Source: Lineus longissimus
Lineage: Eukaryota; Nemertea; Pilidiophora; Heteronemertea; Lineidae
Length of the DNA stretch: 60,000 nt
Direction of reading: 5' to 3'
Assembly: GCF_910592395.1 (NCBI RefSeq)
Contig: NC_088316.1
Span: forward strand, 14,510,001-14,570,000
Positions within the stretch are counted from its first letter, which is position 1. Every line of letters starts with the position of its first letter. The notes under the pieces were generated by a model that saw nothing but the letters and a program-made list of their open reading frames with translations, had not been told where the DNA came from and did no database searches. Shown here piece after piece: positions 50,801-59,800 of this stretch. The position numbers and the translations under genes were made by a program.

Positions 50801-53800
50801 CACAAAATGTATGCTAAGGGCTGGATTATCCACATAACAACTAAATCTTCCTTATTTCAGTACTGTTTGAGTCAGAGCTCTGCGGTGTTTGCCTCACTTA
50901 CCATTGGAGTTGTTATGCAGTCATTAGGTGACCTGTATGCCTCCTCCAGCTTCGTCAAGGCAACAATGGCCTCTGCAATAGCACCTTTAGTCACAGACGC
51001 CCACGCATCAGACAACTTGCCCTGGAAATCAGAACAAATATGATAAATCAGATGACCTGTAAGCTTCGTCAAGTTTTTTCAAGGTTAAAATAGCCTCTGC
51101 AATAGCACTTTGAGTCAGACCCATGCAGAAGACAGTTTGCCAATGAAATTAGACATGTTAGAACAAATTGGATAGTCTTTACAAAATCAACTGCACAGAA
51201 ATAAGGAGAACACTTACTGAGGACATGTCCTTAAGTAGTTTCACTATACTTCCTGCAAGTTTATGTGACATCTTTCCCTGCAACCACCAACGTTTGTCCC
51301 CCTTATCACTGAAACAAGAATTTTACTAATTTGTAAACAAGGAATGATAAGCAAACCATATGAATTTTACCTATCTCTCATGGTTAAAACAGGAGATATT
51401 GGTTTCAATTGAGTCCTAAAATTGAGCATTTTAGATCTTTCATCCCTCCCGTTGCTACTGCCTCATCACGAAAATTTAACATCTCAAAGAAACCCTGAAC
51501 AACTTACTGCAATACTTTACAATCCTCGAGTGTGACTGACGTCACACCCTTCCCAGCACCATTCTTCACTTTCATCTGGACAGTCAGTGCCTTGGCTATA
51601 CACGCCAAGAACACATCAAGAATGCCAGGCCGCTTCAAATCAAAGTTGTAGAGACTGCTACTCGACTTGGCCGAGTCCGTGATTACGCTGAAGTCTTTAG
51701 GCGGGAGCTTTGGCACTGAGAGGATGGAGGCGAGTCGATGAGGTGTGACGTCTGGGAGGACTCGTCGTAGGAGAGACGTCACCTGGAACAGACGGAAATC
51801 AGAACGGTAACGTCAAATGGAACACATTTTGAAAGTTGAATGAGAATTCGATGTGGTGGGTTAAGGAGTTTCTTACCTGTCGTTGCACCCTTGGTGTAGC
51901 CGTGTGAAGCAAAGTGAGCAAATCATGCAACAGGTCGTTATGATGGGCCAAGTATGCTCTCCCTACAGCTGAGCCACTCAATGCTAGCACCATGGAGAGT
52001 AGTTCAAAACAGTAGCCATCAGAACCCCTGGAAGGAAAGGGTGAAAGGGTTTTAGACACGAGTAGGGGGAGCTCAACTTCCTATCAGTGGGGTAGGAACA
52101 CCGACTGGCAGAATAATGAGACTGCTTGATGATATTGCCGCAGCCTCAAGGAATAATCAATCAGCATGAGACAATATCTCAGCCACGTTGGAGACTAGGC
52201 CTAAGGTTCCAAGCTAGAAACAGTTTGATGCTGAAGCACAAACAAAGAGAGACAAGAGAACAAAAGCCAAAACACTGAAAAGAACTGAAGGCAAGAGAAA
52301 CCTTCTCGTACATACCTGATATTTTCACCATTTGGCACTTTCTTGGTGAGAGACGTGTTCCACTCGTCCCGGACCCGTACCGTCTCCTTCCTGATGGCCT
52401 GCACGATGTGAGCGCACACCTGTTTCTGTAGGTGCGTGAGCTTGCTGCGGCTGAACAGGATGCCCACCATGTGCTCCTTGAGGTCGTTCTCGCCCTCACA
52501 CGCGATGTCGCTGCCTTCCAGTTCCTTCTGCTCCTCACGCTCTTTGTCTTCGGAGCCATCATTGGAGATGAGTCGACCGAACACCTGTCAAGCGAGAAGT
52601 CAGTTATGAAAATCTTTAGCAAAAGTTCCTATTCTGGCCTATTCGGGGATCGGCAATAGTCAAACTTGTAGTTGCATTTATAGCCGCGGTTTCAAGTTGG
52701 AACAAGTTGGAACAAGTTATAACATGCCCACATATCTCTTAGAATATACTGGGCCCCAGAAGTGCTATACTAGATATTCCCAGCAAACTTTTGATAAAAA
52801 TCAAATTCGTGACTTACCAGTGAAGTTAGCAGACGGAACACCTTCAGCGTCTCCGCCTCACAGTTCTTTTGCTGCATCACGGCCATGACCGGCTGACCCC
52901 CAATCATCATCCTCTCGCCATCGAACCCACCCAGCACCTTGACTTGGCGTACCCGTAGAGTGTTATCCGGGCCTTTCAGCTCCATCTTGATGACTTTGGT
53001 GTTTGTTTCCGGGAGTTCGCAGCGCACCCAGCCGATGTGGCGAGCTTCGACTTCCACTTGTTGTTGTTTCAACAGTTCGTCAGCGTTTGGTCCACAACTG
53101 AATGAAACGTTCGAAACTTTGTTCTGGAAGAAAGGCAGTGGTTCATTATAATGTAGCCAAATACATTCATCAGAAGCCCTGATGTCAAAATGCTAGAAGC
53201 CCTGATGTCGAAATGCTGTCAAGCAACCTGGCCAAGCAGACTTGGGACCGACTGAGTTTCCACTTACCCCTAGATCCCTTGAGTTGTCAATGTGTACATA
53301 TATGGTCATGGGGTGTGACTGCTGATTACAGGTGATGGTTAGCGACTTGACTTTGATGCGGTCTTCGTCTCCGCTCTCCCAGAATGTCTCCGTGGAATTA
53401 TCTGCAAAATGGAAGCATCGGAATCTCAATAAAAATGTTCATTCAAATGAAACGCGTTACCTACATGTATGTTACTTTCAGTTGAAAACACACAATGATA
53501 CACCAGCTTCTAAAAGCGACACTGCATCATTGTCCGAAATGCAAGAAACAGTGCATCTTTATGGTCACTTTGCACACCCAAGATGACAGCTCGACCAACC
53601 CCACAACAGGTGACTGATAGACAAAGTCTAGAAAGCATATGTTGGGTAGATAGAAGATATGTGCAATGAATGAGGAACCGGCACGATTTATCCGCCGCGT
53701 GGCGCTGCAATCGATCATACCAAAACTCTCCATTTCCAATGCATTATCATGTTATTTCTGAGCCCGAAAACGATCACGCATTTTCGACCGATTTCGGCGA

Positions 53801-56800
53801 CGTTTGCATCTTCCTGTTTTAAATCTATTGAGCTATCAGTTTCTTAAGATAATTTTGCGGAAAATATGCGCGATGCCAGTTATTGGGCACGTTTTCTGTT
53901 GTTGAAATCCTGTGCAAAAATGTACGCAATGGTTTCCGTGATTGACCTCATGCGACGTCAACAGACCAGAAAATGACGTCATGGCGTCAGAAGGTACGAT
54001 CGATTGTGGCGCCGCCACTGGCATTTATCTTAACGCCGGTTCCTCATTCCCTACCTGTTAGACTGCTGATCATGGCCTGTCGACTGGACGCCTTGATCTC
54101 CACCATTGGTGTCAGATCCCGAAGAGAGAGGATCTTGGAACTAGCCTGAGTATGGTCCAATATTGAGATCACTTCGTCGTTTTCCTCGTCCGACTTTGAC
54201 AGAATCTTACTGATGTTGCTGAACACGTGTGACTTGTGCAAGAACAGATGATCCGAGTGACGGAACTTGAGATACCAACACCTCACAGCCATTTGCTAAA
54301 AAAGAGAATTTCGGTCAATATTTGGTGCAAATTTAAGTGCCAGTAGTGCTCATCAGCACATCTCACACACTTGCTTTCACTATGGCTGCATAATTTTAAC
54401 ATCTCTGTGCTTTTTTCAAACTTCAACTACATCATTTCAGCTCATCCTGGAGAGACAAACTGCCCATCACCGGAATGCTTGGACCTGAAACACAAAAGGA
54501 TATTTGGTGGCTCTGTGAAATTCTCACCTGTAACGAGCTGCCTGACGGGAGGTACATCATAACGTCTGAGACTGTCTGTAGGAATGTATGGAACGCCTGC
54601 TCTAATATATTTGCCATCTCACCCGCTATACTAATATCAGACATCGGGTGCTCACATACTCGATCCTTTTCCTGCAAAAAAAGACCTGGAGGTTAGATTC
54701 TGGTAACAAGAGGCCCAAGGGCCATGCGCTCAGCTGAAATACATAGGTTCATGTACACAACAAGGAAAGAACCAGGTAGGTCACTTTCAATCTCAATTTT
54801 GACACAAAATGTTGACACAACAAGCCAGTCTGTCACCACCTCAAGACAGACCTTTCATACACTGGCAAGACTAGAACACGCCCAAGTGCACAAACGCCAA
54901 ATCAATGACACCACCGGCCATTACCTGTTCATGCTCTTTTCGAGTTTTTTTCTTTTTCTTTTTTTCGACCACCTAGAAAACGACAACGATAAGATGGAAA
55001 AAATTTTAAACAAAGGACATAACAACTGACACAAATTATAAACACAAGAATATCCAATGCCCTCAGTTTCAGATGATTTGTCAAGCAATTACTAGAAATC
55101 TTTCACATATGAGGAAATTTTTTGGTGACAAAAGCTTCCGAAACCAAGAGCATTTGATGCAAATCTCAAAATCAGAAAGGATTGAAAGACGCATGTCGTA
55201 ACTAAGTCACTTCACTTGTTGCAACAAAATCTTGCGTTCAAAATGACTTTCTGCACAGACAAAATGATAAAAAGCAACATATTTCAATCCTTAGTTGGTT
55301 TAGTTAGACTCTTTCACTGCCAAGAATGGGTTTTGTGAATGTTGGAGGTCGAAATACTTAAAGGGTTGAAATGAAGGGCTGAAGCATGATGGAAGAGCAT
55401 CAGTGATCAGGAGGTCGTGGGTTCAAAGCACCACAATATGTAGTTTATAAAGATGTAAACAATGCAAGTGCGTCGTGCAGCCTGTGACAAAGTTAACAAC
55501 ATATTCAAGAATCATATCGAAGTCGTCTGCTCATATCCGAGTCTCTATGAATGACTCGTGTAAAAAATGCAACAACAGATAACAAAAAAATCATAAAAGT
55601 ATTGAAAGAGTATAAGATAGATGGGTCCAGCATCATTATGATATCAGAGAAATAGCACCAGGAGACCAGTTCGTCACAGCTTTTCTCAACAAACACTGTA
55701 TTGACTGGCCAAGTGTTCACGAACCGTTGTGATGTCATCAAATATCTATCCATAGAGTTTACAATAATGTACAGATACAACATACGAACATGAACCGATG
55801 CTGAATCCAAAATTTGATTTCAAGTTCAAATCAAGTTTTCAAATTAGTATCAAGATACAGTAGTGCTTTTGACAGAGATGTGCTCTGGTGACGAGTTAGT
55901 GTATTCATCTCACCATCCACGAATTTGAGGCATAAAAGCCTGAATTCAGCGCGTATTTCAAATGTCCATGGTGCATCATTGATTTGCCTGATGGCTACAA
56001 TAGAAAGTATATTTCACAGAATGTTAGAGGAGTTGAAAACAGACATTTTTGTTGTTTATATTTTTGTTGAGCCATATGGATCTTGGTCAGGATCATCAAT
56101 TTCCAATGAAAACTTGGCAGTGAAAAAGTTCCAAAAAGAAAGCATGTGACTTAGAACCTGACAAAACAGCTACTACATGTACCAACACTGGTCAAAGACA
56201 ATTACATGTAAAGTAAGAAACTTAATATCATAACCAGTTGGTGAACAAAGCCTCCACTAATCATATCAAACAGATCCTATTGGTAAGGTTATGTATAAAG
56301 CAAATTTCATGCAATGCCCAGGAGATTTTTCAACTCATACGGACAGTTCACTTAAAATACAAATTGACATCGAACAACACGAGAAGCAACAGAATCCAAT
56401 CTAAAAGAACGCGACTTCAGATCACTACCTACGTCCTGTGAAAGAGGGCACCACCGTACAGAAAATCATTCACAATGCCACCCATCCATTTTATATCATT
56501 ACAACACTTGAAGCAGACGTCAAAAACACCATCATTGATCTGATCACCAGACACACATCTTGGCATTTTCTGTCAAATACTAAGCAAATGAATGGGTGAC
56601 TTATGATCTATCACTGTCTGAAGCTGCTCTCTTACAGAGGAATATCATGGTCTATATTGTCCACGGTTCTTTCAGCCTCTGCCAACAACAATACGTACAA
56701 CAAGTCTTTTCTTGTCTACCTGTTCAGCATCCTTCTTCTCCTTCTTCTTCTTCTCCTCATCTTCCTCCTCGTGTTCGATCACCGGCGCCATCTGGGATGA

Positions 56801-59800
56801 CACGCAGAACCAAAGCAAGTCGTGGAGGCAGGTCAGTTGTGAGGTACTCCTGATTAGCCAATTCAAAGCCTGCAAAGATGAATGTTTCACATGACACTGA
56901 ATTATCCAACTGGTTACATCGGGTCATAACTTTGTGACGTCATAGCTTTAAAATACGTCAACTTAACATGTTAAGTAGAATGAGAAATGAGGACACCTGT
57001 ACAAAAGGCCTGTATTCGAGGCACAATGCATTAGGCCTATGTGAAACAGACACACCAAAACTGGCTAAATAGCGTCTTCACAGAACGTACCTGGAATGCA
57101 TAAACTCTACAAGCTGCCTTCCTGAGAGACTGTCTCATGGCAATCTGTAGACCTTCGAGATCGTGGCGCTGCATGATGAACGACATGACTGGCCGCTGTA
57201 ACGACTTATCCCCTCCTTTACACTGACCCTTATCGACGGATCCTATCAACTTCGTCATGGCAGCTGAGGGATGCTTTAGTAAAGACATGCCTCCATCTGA
57301 AAAACAAATTTGGTAATCTTATGAGTCAGTTGAACCCAATCTTGACAGGAATACCTCTGTCTACAGTCACAGGTTATCGCTTTTTTGTAAATAAGAATCA
57401 CTGAGCAATGAGTTGTTATCAAGTTGCCGAAGTCATGCTCATGACAGGTGACAAGAGACAATTGGGCCTAAATGTCTAAAGGGTAAAAAATACCACCGAA
57501 AAACCATTTCTAAGACTTCTCACCTGCTATTCCCCCACTGTTGTTCCTGCGTCTCATCACCACCCGGCTACCCGTACAATCACTCGAGGACAGCTGGTCG
57601 CCTGTAGCAAGTTCAGAGATACTCCTCTGGAACACGACCCTCTTCGGTGCCTCTAAATCAGACTCGGGGCTGACCTGGGCACTCTTGGGTTGCTGTTTGA
57701 CTGGTGGCTTCTTAGTACATTCCTCCTGTAAGACATATCAAAGAATTATTCAGACAATTCTGTTTTTCAAAATTTTGTCCAACAACAAACATGAACAGCT
57801 CAATGATGAAAACAGCAAGCAACTGGGCCCAACTTTAAGGGAGTCTATAGCTAGCGGCACTCTAGAGCTATGTCTTGGCAGAGCTTACCAGAGAACCTAC
57901 ATCCTGGCTATACGAATGCAACAAAAGACGCCATTTCATTGAGTCAGGCCCATCATCAACAATACTAACCTGCGGACTTATATGACTGACGAATATCCCG
58001 GGCTTGTAGTCAGGACTTGTACACGACTTTGAGAACCTCTGCTTTGGATCAGGTGTACCAAATGGCGGTCGACCATTCCGCTCTGGAGAATCCACTGACC
58101 GTATCAACGTTCCGTCTTCCTCACTATATATCACTTCCTCTGCAAATGCACTATCAGCCCCCTGCGCCCCCTTGTGGCAAAGGTACAAAAATGGCACAGG
58201 CGGGAATGGGCTTTGGTCGATAACCCCATCTTCACTGACACATGGTAGATTATTATCCATCCGTATGTGCGGTTTCCTCTGGTTTTCTTGCGGTAGCATG
58301 TAGCCGGCCGCACTGGCAAGATCAAGCAGGAACATTGCGTTATTTTTCATGACTAGATGTGGCTCTAATGGAACCATTATAGACGGTTGTTTCAGCGGCG
58401 TAGACTTCTTCTTTGTCTTCTTTTGTTTCTCTTTCATAGCCTGGCGTTTATCTTTCAAATATTTCTCCCGGCAGCGGTTGCAAATCAAATACCAAGAGCT
58501 CCCGCCGATTCCACCATCGCCACAGTTTCCTGCCCAGCCCCCGCAGAAGTGCCCTGCACTGTTGTAACCTTGTCCCCCGGCATGCTGTCCGCACCCAGGA
58601 TGAGCCTGTCGCATGTGGTAGGTCACAGGATAGGGGTAGACACCCCCGCAAAGCTCGCAAACGGATTCCCGATCACCTCCACGGACACCATCAGCACCAG
58701 CGGCCGCCTCCCCAAAAAGATTTCCACGCCCAGATGGCGCTTTTCCATCTTTTTTCTTTTTCCCCTTTTTCTCCTCTTTCTTCTCCTTGTCTTTCTTATC
58801 GTTCTTTTTCATCCGCGTCCCGACTGCCGGACTCGGCAAGATCAAATTCTGATTGATAATTTTCAAAGTTAATTCCACTAACTCTTCCCAGAAGTAGACA
58901 AGGTGTTGCATGGTTGGGGGAAGATCAGACTCAATTTCATTTTCAAAATCGTCAATATCGGAGAGATCCTTATCCGCATTTAACCCATCCCCTTCTGACT
59001 TATGTCTGTCACGCAAAAATGATAGAACTTCCAACGATCGTTGTGGTGAGTTTGTTGTTTGTTTGTTGATGAACTGGTTTTTATTAATGTTCCTATTATT
59101 AACGACCTGGTCCACTGATACCGCCAACTGATCACGTTGCTCCATTGTTACCTCCGCTGAGTAACGATTCCTTGAACGCTCCTCTCTCTCCCGATTCCTT
59201 TCAAGCGACGACATATCGTTGGTTTTTTCCCGCTCCCGACCACCGAGCTCTTTCGTCAGAGTTGGATGGAACTTGAGGAAAGATGCGCAGGCCATTGCAT
59301 CATGGACAATTCCCTCATGCCACAGGAAGGCCGCAAACACTGCCCGCAGACACTCAGCAACAGTGGGAGACAAAGCCTCCTTTATCGGGTCTGGAGGTGG
59401 TTTTGTTGGCTCTCGTTGTAACGAACTTGATCGGGAACTTGAAACTGATGACGTCTTGTCCTTGGACACTGGTGATGCGGCACGTTCTCGCTTTGACCTC
59501 AGTTGTCTGGAGCGATCCTTCCTTCCAGTCTTTGGGGAGAGCCTGAAGAAAGAAGGCATAATTTAGCAGTACTGGAGGTGACATAAGGAAGGCAATTTAC
59601 CCCACTTTGATCCATTGATTGACTTCGAAGGACAGCTACTGGTAGATTAGACTTTATGCAAGAGGTGCAAAATATCACTGGACAGCACCCAAATGATCGA
59701 TATCGAAATCAAAAACCTATGAAGGTACTGGACAACTCACCTTACAGTATCGTCACACTTGGGCGGTGACATCCCGATATTGAAATGACCCTTCACGCCA

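Larger units (their letters stand above)
54973..56719 (-). other. MYCBP2: MYCBP2 intron (1.75 kb), longest in the visible part
   Basis: No exon recognised. It contains two tRNA-derived SINE-like fragments (near 55388-55430 and 55885-55935). A 101-codon - frame (55505-55810) lacks splice context and homology. Confidence 0.6.

Noticed and set aside
59557-59559. ATG at the start of the long 563-codon - frame, as a gene start
   Set aside because: It lies upstream of a clear acceptor AG (exon begins at 59542) and the preceding exon joins in phase 2, so the ATG is intronic.
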